From contig JAZUAS010000120.1 in the NCBI GenBank assembly GCA_045638125.1, forward strand, positions 1 to 6,887: a stretch of DNA of 6,887 nt, in the 5' to 3' direction. The translations under genes and the position numbers were made by a program. The number at the start of each line of letters is the position of its first letter. Positions within the stretch are counted from its first letter, which is position 1. This DNA is from SVTX01 sp045638125. Lineage in GTDB: Bacteria > Bacillota > Clostridia > Oscillospirales > CAG-272. Shown here one piece after another: positions 1 to 4,554 of this stretch. Under the pieces are notes generated by a model that was not told the origin of the DNA, searched no databases, and saw nothing but the letters and a program-made list of their open reading frames with translations.

Positions 1-1
1 A

Positions 2-364
2 GCTGATGGTGATACTGATGGCCTGCTTTTTACCGTCCAACGTATGGAACACGTCATCTGCACTGTCCGATTTGTCTGAGATCATAGACTGAAGCAAATC
101 GGTATTGGCTTTGAGGTCACAGGCTGCGAACTTGCCAACAACGTCTTCTTTCTTTGTGATGACATTGGCAGGAAGTCCGGTACTGCCTACGGTTACGATT
201 TCGATATCGCTCTCTTGGATCATATGTCCCTGAACGATATCACTTTTGAGTCTTACGATATCGGTGCGGCTGTCCGACAATTTATTGACCAACGGTGCTA
301 CCGCAAAGGTCACGACGAGGGCAAGCACAATACAGACAATACCGATAATGGTTCTGTTTTTCAA
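2..364 (-). CDS. CpaB-like SAF-domain pilus assembly protein (3' end missing)
   Basis: Partial gene: 121 codons are present and the C-terminal part lies beyond base 1. Residues about 5-25 form one hydrophobic helix after a short basic N-terminus, suggesting a membrane anchor with the rest outside. From about residue 40 the sequence fits a SAF domain, as in CpaB/RcpC: a segment IVQGHMIQESDIEIVTVG, a loop with LPANVI, and a VVGKFAACDLKANTDLL segment. CpaB-family proteins belong to Tad/Flp pilus assembly machines, where they help the outer channel or wall-spanning part; the exact role in Gram-positive hosts is less clear. The start is TTG at 364-362, chosen because AGGAGG at 375-380 lies 10 bases upstream and no in-frame ATG sits nearer. 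It begins 18 bases after the prepilin peptidase stop, so the two are probably cotranscribed. The fold assignment is from pattern recognition, supported by the prepilin peptidase next door. Confidence 0.78.
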   Translation of the reverse strand, partial: MKNRTIIGIVCIVLALVVTFAVAPLVNKLSDSRTDIVRLKSDIVQGHMIQESDIEIVTVGSTGLPANVITKKEDVVGKFAACDLKANTDLLQSMISDKSDSADDVFHTLDGKKQAISITIS

Positions 365-374
365 AGTATTTCTA

Positions 375-380
375 CCTCCT
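375..380 (-). promoter_or_regulatory. Shine-Dalgarno site for the CpaB-like gene
   Basis: Perfect AGGAGG read on the minus strand, two bases after the upstream TAA stop and 10 bases before the TTG at 364. It is the main reason for accepting a TTG start for the CpaB-like gene. Confidence 0.8.
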
Positions 381-382
381 GA

Positions 383-1027
383 TTAGATGATATAGGCAAG
401 CATGGCTCCGATTGAAAGGAACGGAACAAGAGGGAATGCTTCTTTCTGATCCTTTGCGTTCACTCTGTTGTAAATTGCCATGACGATGACCGCAAGAAGC
501 ATACCGACGATTAAGGCGAACACGCCTTTGCCCGCACCGAGCATAAACGCGAGGGCTGTGGAGATCTTCAGATCTGCACCTCCGCACGCTCGGCTCGGTC
601 TGATGATGGCGAGAGCAAACTGAGGAATGAATACGATCATCGCTCCGATCAGCATGGAGGGCAGATTTGCCGCTTCAAAGCCGACAAAAGATAGAATCAG
701 AAGCATTATGGATATGCTGTCAGAAACCTTTCTCGTTCTCAAATCCGAAAGCGAGGCGGAAAGCAAAATGCAAAATAACAGCATTCCCTTTATCTGCTCA
801 AGCAACGTTCCGCAATACACAATAATTCCGATACCAAATACAAAAGCCGCCGCCAATACGGGGAGCAGTTTTTTGGGTAAAGCGTGAAAGTTTTGAGCCG
901 CTGAAATGAAGAAAACAATAAGAAGAAAAACCGATAGTAATATTAAAGGTCGGATTAAATCTGTAAACGAACCGGATAATAGGTCGTTTGAATAATAAAT
1001 AGCAGGTAATGTTTCAGGTCTGATCAT
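383..1027 (-). CDS. A24-family prepilin peptidase (CpaA/TadV type)
   Basis: Membrane aspartyl protease that would cut the leader from Flp-type prepilins at the cytoplasmic face. It has 214 residues and at least six hydrophobic segments, and lacks the N-terminal methylase domain of PilD-type enzymes, which is the size and layout of Tad-locus CpaA/TadV peptidases. The two catalytic aspartates are visible: D95 in SASLSDLRTRKVSD and D152 in CGGADLKIS, the latter a GGAD form of the family GxGD motif. The C-terminal FPLVPFLSIGA matches the conserved end of the family. I chose ATG at 1027 over an in-frame GTG at 1039: the sequence GAGGTG at 1037-1042 contains that GTG and makes a good Shine-Dalgarno site nine bases before the ATG. 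Upstream lie two small pilin-like genes and a stem-loop; downstream is a CpaB-like gene. Its likely substrates are the two small proteins at 1091-1567. Confidence 0.88.
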   Translation of the reverse strand: MIRPETLPAIYYSNDLLSGSFTDLIRPLILLSVFLLIVFFISAAQNFHALPKKLLPVLAAAFVFGIGIIVYCGTLLEQIKGMLLFCILLSASLSDLRTRKVSDSISIMLLILSFVGFEAANLPSMLIGAMIVFIPQFALAIIRPSRACGGADLKISTALAFMLGAGKGVFALIVGMLLAVIVMAIYNRVNAKDQKEAFPLVPFLSIGAMLAYII

Positions 1028-1036
1028 AATAGCAGT

Positions 1037-1042
1037 CACCTC
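1037..1042 (-). promoter_or_regulatory. Shine-Dalgarno site deciding the prepilin peptidase start
   Basis: GAGGTG on the minus strand, nine bases upstream of ATG 1027. It overlaps the alternative GTG codon at 1039-1037, so a ribosome bound here would start at the ATG and not at the GTG. Confidence 0.65.
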
Positions 1043-1055
1043 GAATATTCAGTTT

Positions 1056-1079
1056 GGGCGGTGTATTAAAACACCGCCC
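1056..1079 (-). other. GC-rich stem-loop between pilin-like genes and peptidase gene
   Basis: Perfect 9-bp inverted repeat GGGCGGTGT / ACACCGCCC with a 6-base loop, starting about a dozen bases after the stop of the second pilin-like gene. In the direction of transcription it is followed by AAACTGAA with no run of T, so it is not a canonical intrinsic terminator. A 3' mRNA-stabilising or processing hairpin, or a weak attenuator letting pilin transcripts exceed peptidase and assembly transcripts, fits the position. That role is inferred. Confidence 0.75.
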
Positions 1080-1090
1080 GTATGTTATAT

Positions 1091-1321
1091 TTAGCCCTTG
1101 AACTCAAACAAATCTCTGATCTTCTGAGTAACAGTGGGCATTATCGTGGTGTTGAACAGAGCGTAAAGTCCGCCGAGAAGCAAAGCGCCGATGACAACTG
1201 CTATGAGGATCTTTACGCCGGAATCCACATAGCCTTCACCGCGGACGTTCTCCAAAGTTGTTTTTGCACGGATTGCAAATGCGTTGAATTTTTCGGAAAC
1301 TTTATTAATAAACTTTTTCAT
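1091..1321 (-). CDS. Small pilin-like membrane protein, DUF6133 type (copy 2)
   Basis: 76 residues, the downstream copy of a tandem pair. Residues 1-28 are basic and polar (K2, K3, K7, K11, R18, K20, R27). A conserved RGEGYVDSG segment follows, then one hydrophobic helix (about 36-56), then a short polar C-terminus TVTQKIRDLF. I recognise the pattern as the family annotated DUF6133 in clostridial elements; no function is formally assigned that I know of. If a prepilin peptidase cuts after G28, the mature protein is 48 residues with an acidic D33 at +5, the place of the conserved Glu of type IV and Flp pilins. Size, layout and the prepilin peptidase gene just downstream support a Flp-like pilin. 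It differs from its neighbour at 17 of 76 residues. The start is ATG with GGAAGGGG 7 bases upstream, directly after the stop of copy 1, so the two are cotranslated from one message. Confidence 0.85.
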   Translation of the reverse strand: MKKFINKVSEKFNAFAIRAKTTLENVRGEGYVDSGVKILIAVVIGALLLGGLYALFNTTIMPTVTQKIRDLFEFKG

Positions 1322-1336
1322 ATAATTACCCCTTCC

Positions 1337-1567
1337 TTATCCCTTGTAATTGAACAGATCCTGAATTTTCCTTGTAACCGTAGGCATTATAGTGCCGTTA
1401 AAGAGCGTATACAGGCCTGCAAGGAGCAGAGCGCCGAGAACCACTGCTATAAGGATCTTTACGCCGGAATCGACGTAACCTTCGCCGCGTGTGTTCTCTA
1501 TTGCGGTTTTAGTGCGTACCGCAAAACCGTTAAGCTTTTCGGAAATTTTGTTGATGAGTTTTTTCAT
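1337..1567 (-). CDS. Small pilin-like membrane protein, DUF6133 type (copy 1)
   Basis: 76 residues, the upstream copy and the first pilin-like gene after spoVG. It has the same plan as its neighbour: basic N-terminus (K2, K3, K7, K11, R18, K20), ENTRGEGYVDSG, a hydrophobic helix at about 36-56, and a polar end TVTRKIQDLFNYKG. The same possible prepilin cut after G28 would put D33 at +5. Changes against copy 2 are mostly conservative (L/F, I/V), but T58 to G58 and E73 to N73 alter the C-terminal face, so the two could be major and minor subunits. The start is ATG with AGAGGT 7 bases upstream. It follows the SpoVG-family gene by 23 bases and precedes copy 2 by 15 bases. An alternative is a small channel-type membrane protein of a conjugation machine (VirB2-like); the sequence alone does not exclude it. 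Confidence 0.85.
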   Translation of the reverse strand: MKKLINKISEKLNGFAVRTKTAIENTRGEGYVDSGVKILIAVVLGALLLAGLYTLFNGTIMPTVTRKIQDLFNYKG

Positions 1568-1590
1568 AAATAATACCTCTTTTTCTTTCT

Positions 1591-1893
1591 TTAATTTGTT
1601 TTAATGGTGTTTTCGTTTTCGCTTATGTTCTTCAAATGGTTTTCATAAGCATCTTCAATTGCAGCAAAAAGTGCCGCTCTGGCTTTGGCGTTAAGAGGAT
1701 GAGCGATATCCACACGCCGTACTCTACCTTGTTCACCGCTCCATTTTTCGCTGGGCATAGATACAAATCTGCCCTTTTGTCCTTCGATTAGTTTCACTTC
1801 GTGGATGACGAACTCGTCTTCCAACGTTACGTCGAAGACTGCTTTGAGTTTGCCGGTGTCAAAGGTTTTCTTTACTTTTGCGTTAAAATTCAT
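1591..1893 (-). CDS. spoVG: SpoVG-family regulator
   Basis: 100 residues. The family signature is clear: a first strand FNAKVKKTFDTGKLKAVFDV, then EFVIHEVKLIEG, then GRFVSMPSEKW, and the hallmark DIAHPLNAKAR at about 62-72, followed by a helix AALFAAIEDAYENHL. SpoVG proteins of Bacillus, Staphylococcus and Listeria bind nucleic acids and tune expression of cell-surface, sporulation and virulence genes. The insertion SGEQGRVRRV before DIAHP is slightly longer than in the short family members I remember. The start is ATG at 1893, not the in-frame ATG at 1941: AAGGAGG sits six bases before 1893, the homology begins there, and the 1941 start would lie inside the terminator hairpin. It is the first gene after the terminator and immediately precedes the pilin-like genes, so it may regulate them or simply share their message. 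The symbol is a family name, not proof of orthology with the chromosomal spoVG. Confidence 0.9.
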   Translation of the reverse strand: MNFNAKVKKTFDTGKLKAVFDVTLEDEFVIHEVKLIEGQKGRFVSMPSEKWSGEQGRVRRVDIAHPLNAKARAALFAAIEDAYENHLKNISENENTIKTN

Positions 1894-1899
1894 TGTGAG

Positions 1900-1906
1900 C
1901 CTCCTT
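1900..1906 (-). promoter_or_regulatory. Shine-Dalgarno site deciding the spoVG start
   Basis: AAGGAGG on the minus strand, six bases before ATG 1893. It fixes the start and removes a 16-codon upstream extension. Confidence 0.85.
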
Positions 1907-1924
1907 TCCAAAAGATTTTTATAT

Positions 1925-1961
1925 AAAAAAAGCGGAGCCACGTATTATCACGCAACTCCGC
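1925..1961 (-). terminator. Strong intrinsic terminator after the YodL-DUF3846 gene
   Basis: Read on the minus strand, GCGGAGTTGCGT and ACGTGGCTCCGC form a 12-bp stem (three G-T wobbles in the middle) around a 6-base GATAAT loop, followed at once by seven T. It starts seven bases after the stop codon of the YodL-DUF3846 gene. This closes the accessory operon and separates it from the spoVG-pilin unit. Confidence 0.92.
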
Positions 1962-1968
1962 ATTTAGC

Positions 1969-2667
1969 TTAATTGAAGCCATAAACCATATATCTTATAC
2001 TGTTTGCAACATCGGTATCCGAAATAACTTCGGGTACCGCAAATTTATGTGTATATTTCTGTATTTGTTCATCGGTAAGGTCGGTAGTACCGCCATACCC
2101 ATCATCCGCGGCGATCAGAATAGGTCCTGCATATATCTGCCCATTGATAGTTCGATTTCCTTCCATCCCAATCAGTTTTGCTTCTTCGTTACCAATAACG
2201 AAAGCATTGTCATCGAAAGGATATGTGCATTCGATAAGACCTTTTACTGCTTGCTGCAGCGGCTCAAGACCATCGGGAATTATCATTTCATAAGGTACTT
2301 TTTGAGGCTCTATAACCAACATTCGATGACCTGAAATAGGAGGAATCTTTGAAACATCAAATGATTCAAGTTTTTTGAACCCAATAGTATTACAATAATA
2401 GCACCCCGCAGAAATGCGATTTTCATTTTCGTAAATACATACCACGTCGCTAACTGAAAGAGAGTGTCCGTTGTATCCGATCGGATGCTCGCTATTCAAT
2501 TGATCATATATGTCTTCAAGCGTCCCAGCACGAACGTAGCCGTCATACACACATTTGTAAACGGATTCGTCTATAGATCCAACTGTTTTTACTGCATCGT
2601 CATAACATCGGAACATCAGATCCCTATGGTCTTTATTTGCATCAATTTGATATACTCGTATCTTCAT
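1969..2667 (-). CDS. YodL-domain and DUF3846-domain protein
   Basis: 232 residues, soluble, no signal peptide or membrane segment. Residues about 4-100 fit a YodL-like domain: VYQIDANKDHRDLMF, then YVRAGTLEDIYDQLN, then HPIGYNGHSLSVSDVVCI. Residues about 115-205 fit DUF3846: MLVIEPQKVPYE, then GLEPLQQAVKGLIECTYPF, then IGNEEAKLIGMEGNRTI. Both families occur mainly in plasmids, phages and conjugative elements of Firmicutes, and this pairing in one chain is common there. Neither has an assigned biochemical role that I know of. The middle segment holds C78, C89 and C92 in a pattern that might be metal binding, but this is weak. ATG 2667 is preceded by AGGGGTG, close to the codon, and the upstream AbrB-like gene stops three bases before it. 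It is the last gene of the accessory operon. Confidence 0.85.
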   Translation of the reverse strand: MKIRVYQIDANKDHRDLMFRCYDDAVKTVGSIDESVYKCVYDGYVRAGTLEDIYDQLNSEHPIGYNGHSLSVSDVVCIYENENRISAGCYYCNTIGFKKLESFDVSKIPPISGHRMLVIEPQKVPYEMIIPDGLEPLQQAVKGLIECTYPFDDNAFVIGNEEAKLIGMEGNRTINGQIYAGPILIAADDGYGGTTDLTDEQIQKYTHKFAVPEVISDTDVANSIRYMVYGFN

Positions 2668-2670
2668 ATT

Positions 2671-2991
2671 TCACCCCTGATTTTTCTGTGAGGGACAAGT
2701 GAGTTCTTGGCGAATCCTATCCCAGTTTGCCAAAAGATGAAAAAGCGTAGCTTTTTGCTTTTCCGCAGGTAATGAATCGATAAAATCGCATATTGCATCC
2801 TCATCCGGTCTTATCGGAGCAATACTCGTATTATTACAGCAGTTATCGCAAAGTTTTTCTTTTCGGACTATAACCCCTCTGTCGGTTTCTTCAAATGAAA
2901 TGATATCATTGAATGAAAGCCCCATATTAAAGCGTATATCATACGGAATCGTAATGCGTCCCTGCACTCCAAGTGTCTTAAATCTCTTCAT
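2671..2991 (-). CDS. AbrB/MazE/SpoVT-type DNA-binding protein with CxxCC cluster
   Basis: 106 residues. The N-terminal 46 residues are a typical swapped-hairpin AbrB domain: FKTLGVQGRITIPYDIR, then MGLSFNDIISFEETDRGVIVRKE, with the conserved GRITIP loop and an R20 at the DNA face. Such proteins bind DNA as dimers and act as transition-state regulators or antitoxins. Directly after the domain comes LCDNCCNN (C48, C51, C52), a possible metal or redox site, then an acidic stretch and a predicted helix from about 65 to 97. ATG 2991 was chosen over an in-frame ATG at 3054: AAAGGAG lies seven bases upstream, the domain begins there, and the longer form would overlap the previous gene. The next gene starts three bases after its stop. 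No toxin-like partner is adjacent, so a regulator of the element is more likely than an antitoxin. Confidence 0.87.
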   Translation of the reverse strand: MKRFKTLGVQGRITIPYDIRFNMGLSFNDIISFEETDRGVIVRKEKLCDNCCNNTSIAPIRPDEDAICDFIDSLPAEKQKATLFHLLANWDRIRQELTCPSQKNQG

Positions 2992-3014
2992 ATGTTGTCT
3001 CCTTTTTACACTTG

Positions 3015-3335
3015 TTAAATTGAGCGAAACTCGGGACATCTTCGGGCTTCGCATAAATCGGTCAGCGAATCATCATATGGGAATCCGGAAGTTGCATCGT
3101 AAAACCCGCAAAGATAACCGTGAGAGTATCCGCTCAATCTCCCTTCTGCGTATCCGTCTTCGTATGTTTCCTCTGCAAAAAGCAAATCGCCGGAGTCTGA
3201 AATGTCAGATTCCGGCAAGGTTTCAACAATAAGCGTACCATTGTGAAAATGCACGCAAAGTGCGGTATTATCATCTATACCGTATTGCACCAGTGTTTCT
3301 TTGGGAAGTTTGATTGAAAGTTTTTTGTTGCTCAT
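3015..3335 (-). CDS. Small MazE/AbrB-like protein with five GYxx repeats
   Basis: 106 residues, no signal or membrane segment. The N-terminal 40 residues (KLSIKLPKETLVQYGI, then ALCVHFHNGTLIVETLPE) read like a short swapped-hairpin domain of MazE/AbrB type, but the GRITIP-type core is replaced by KLSIKLP, so the assignment is tentative. After an acidic linker come five four-residue units at 61-80: GYAE, GRLS, GYSH, GYLC, GFYD. Glycine recurs every fourth position with an aromatic next to it in four of five units, which resembles a glycine-zipper helix. The C-terminus is polar with C95 and C100. ATG 3335 has AGAGGT seven bases upstream. It sits 15 bases after the adenine methylase and 23 bases before the AbrB-type gene. 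Function unknown; a DNA-binding or assembly regulator is a guess. Confidence 0.8.
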   Translation of the reverse strand: MSNKKLSIKLPKETLVQYGIDDNTALCVHFHNGTLIVETLPESDISDSGDLLFAEETYEDGYAEGRLSGYSHGYLCGFYDATSGFPYDDSLTDLCEARRCPEFRSI

Positions 3336-3350
3336 AAAATTTACCTCTTT

Positions 3351-4181
3351 TTATTTAGATTCATTATTAGTGTCAAACATAGTCAATTGGCGTAATGAAT
3401 TAAGCCTTTCCGATGTATCGTAGTTGGAAATAATCAGCTCGGCATATTGTTTACCCGATTCATATCGTTGAGCAATGTTTGAAAGTCTTGTGGTTTCTTC
3501 GATAGAAATACCGCGTCGGGAATAGATATCTCTTATTTCTTGGCAATCGTTATACGAAAGAAGGAATTTCCCCTGAATGTTACACAATGCATTTGCCAAT
3601 CGCTCGTGGTCATTTCGGGTGAATCCCACATCTTCGTAATAGTTTTCGGTTTCGTAATAGGGCGGATCGCAATAGAAAAAAGTTTCGGGTCTGTCATACT
3701 GTTTGATCAGTTTTTCAAAATCTTTGTTTTCTATTATTACTTTTTGTAGCCGTGCACAAGCTTGATTGATGAGCGGAAAGTTGTTCCACATAGAATGAGG
3801 CTGTGCTCCAAACGAATCCAATCCGGACGCATAGCTGTATCGTATCAACTGATAAAAATAAGCTGCCCGAGTAATATCGGGCAGCTCTGTTTTTGTATGG
3901 AGTGTTTTTCTGATACTATCAAATTCAAGACGAGAATTCAAAGCATATGTCAGTTCCTCTATTAATTCGCTTGGATGATCGCGTACACATCGATACAGAT
4001 TCGCGAGGTTAGGATTGAAATCGTTATACACTTCAAAATCCTGTCCGGGAAGTTTGTGAAACAGCACCCATCCTCCGCCGCCGAAAACTTCTACGTATCT
4101 TTTATAGTCGAGGGGAAAGCGCGCAAGTATTTCGTCCCGCAAGGCTTTTTTACCGCCGATCCAACTCATAAAGCTATTCAC
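3351..4181 (-). CDS. D12-class DNA adenine-N6 methyltransferase
   Basis: 276 residues. It transfers a methyl group from S-adenosylmethionine to adenine N6 in DNA. The motifs appear in the D12 (Dam/M.DpnII) order: SWIGGKK at 6-12, YVEVFGGGGWVLF at 29-41 (SAM-binding), VYNDFNPNLANLY at 51-63, catalytic DPPY at 172-175 in FFYCDPPYYETENYY, FLLSYND at 206-212, and ELIISNYD near the end. All catalytic parts are present and the length is normal, so it should be active; target specificity cannot be read. The start is GTG at 4181: GGGGTG lies eight bases upstream and MNSFMSWIGGKK matches the usual family N-terminus. The internal ATG at 4169 is an alternative. The GTG overlaps the previous gene's stop (GTGAATAG). 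The C-terminus carries QLTMF at 265-269, like a sliding-clamp binding motif. No restriction nuclease is visible, so it is an orphan, probably for protection or regulation. Confidence 0.93.
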   Translation of the reverse strand: MNSFMSWIGGKKALRDEILARFPLDYKRYVEVFGGGGWVLFHKLPGQDFEVYNDFNPNLANLYRCVRDHPSELIEELTYALNSRLEFDSIRKTLHTKTELPDITRAAYFYQLIRYSYASGLDSFGAQPHSMWNNFPLINQACARLQKVIIENKDFEKLIKQYDRPETFFYCDPPYYETENYYEDVGFTRNDHERLANALCNIQGKFLLSYNDCQEIRDIYSRRGISIEETTRLSNIAQRYESGKQYAELIISNYDTSERLNSLRQLTMFDTNNESK

Positions 4182-4554
4182 GAAGCAAACACCCCAAATC
4201 GTCGTTATGGTCCTCTGTTTCGCAAATAAATCCGCCAAGGCGGTTTTCAACGTAATCTGTTAACCAAGTCCCGCCGAAAGTTTCGTGAGAAGCAAGACGC
4301 CAGATGGCGAGCTTACCTATATTTAGCTTAACGTCATCCGTAAATTTGAAAAGAATATTCGTCAAATCTTCGTGCTTAAACACCGTAAGCTCCGAAAATT
4401 GCGTGCCTTCAAGCAGTATTCCTTCTTTTGTGAGAATATCGTTAATACCGTTGAGCCACTCATCCAGACTCCCGCCACACCCCTGAAGCACCAAACCTTC
4501 AATATCTTTCATACGCCGAAGATCGTCGGTTAACGCAATAATTATTTTACTCAA
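4174..4554 (-). CDS. Conserved-looking hypothetical protein, 126 residues
   Basis: I cannot assign a named family. The protein is soluble, acidic overall, with GLVLQGCGGSLDEWLNGIND at 20-39, ILLEGTQFSELTVFKHEDLTNILFKF at 46-71 and KLAIWRLASHETFGGTWLTDYVENRLGGF at 81-109. The last segment (IWR, FGGTWL, DYV, NRLGG) resembles hypothetical proteins I recall from clostridial conjugative elements, without known function. I set the start at TTG 4554: AAAGGAGG lies nine bases upstream, whereas the in-frame ATG at 4596 lacks such a site and would overlap the previous gene by 50 bases. The TTG forms TTGAGTAA with the previous stop, and its own stop forms GTGAATAG with the methylase start, so it is translationally coupled on both sides. 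The coupling suggests that it is made in step with the adenine methylase and could assist or oppose it, which is inference only. Confidence 0.82.
   Translation of the reverse strand: MSKIIIALTDDLRRMKDIEGLVLQGCGGSLDEWLNGINDILTKEGILLEGTQFSELTVFKHEDLTNILFKFTDDVKLNIGKLAIWRLASHETFGGTWLTDYVENRLGGFICETEDHNDDLGCLLRE
4190..4195 (-). promoter_or_regulatory. Weak Shine-Dalgarno site for the adenine methylase
   Basis: GGGGTG on the minus strand, eight bases before the GTG at 4181 and inside the coding end of the previous gene. It favours the GTG over the ATG at 4169, which would be 20 bases away. The weak match suggests reliance on coupling to upstream translation. Confidence 0.55.

Larger units (their letters stand above)
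1091..1567 (-). repeat. Tandem gene duplication of the pilin-like gene
   Basis: The two 231-base genes are imperfect direct repeats offset by 246 bases. Proteins align without gaps at 59 of 76 identical positions. Residues 27-43, from the putative cleavage site into the helix, are fully identical, whereas the leader and the C-terminal tail hold most changes. This is an old duplication that has diverged, not a recent copy. Confidence 0.9.

Noticed and set aside
372..587. 71-codon minus-strand frame overlapping the 3' part of the prepilin peptidase
   Set aside because: Arg- and Cys-rich composition typical of a shifted frame; the peptidase frame explains the region.
627..887. 86-codon plus-strand frame opposite the prepilin peptidase
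   Set aside because: Antisense shadow of a gene with both catalytic aspartates; no coding signature of its own.
1056..1079. Stem-loop read as an intrinsic terminator
   Set aside because: No T-run follows on either strand (AAACTG on minus, GTATG on plus), so a full terminator call is not supported.
1082..1573. 163-codon open frame on the plus strand across both pilin-like genes
   Set aside because: It is antisense to two well-supported paralogous genes and exists only because both copies lack stops in the same opposite frame. Its internal repeat mirrors the duplication. No ribosome binding site.
1894..1941. Upstream ATG extension of the SpoVG-family gene
   Set aside because: It would start inside the terminator hairpin and add residues unlike the family; the strong Shine-Dalgarno site serves the ATG at 1893.
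2671..3335. Toxin-antitoxin pair made of the two small AbrB-like genes
   Set aside because: Neither protein looks like a MazF, PIN or other known toxin, and no other toxin-like gene is adjacent.
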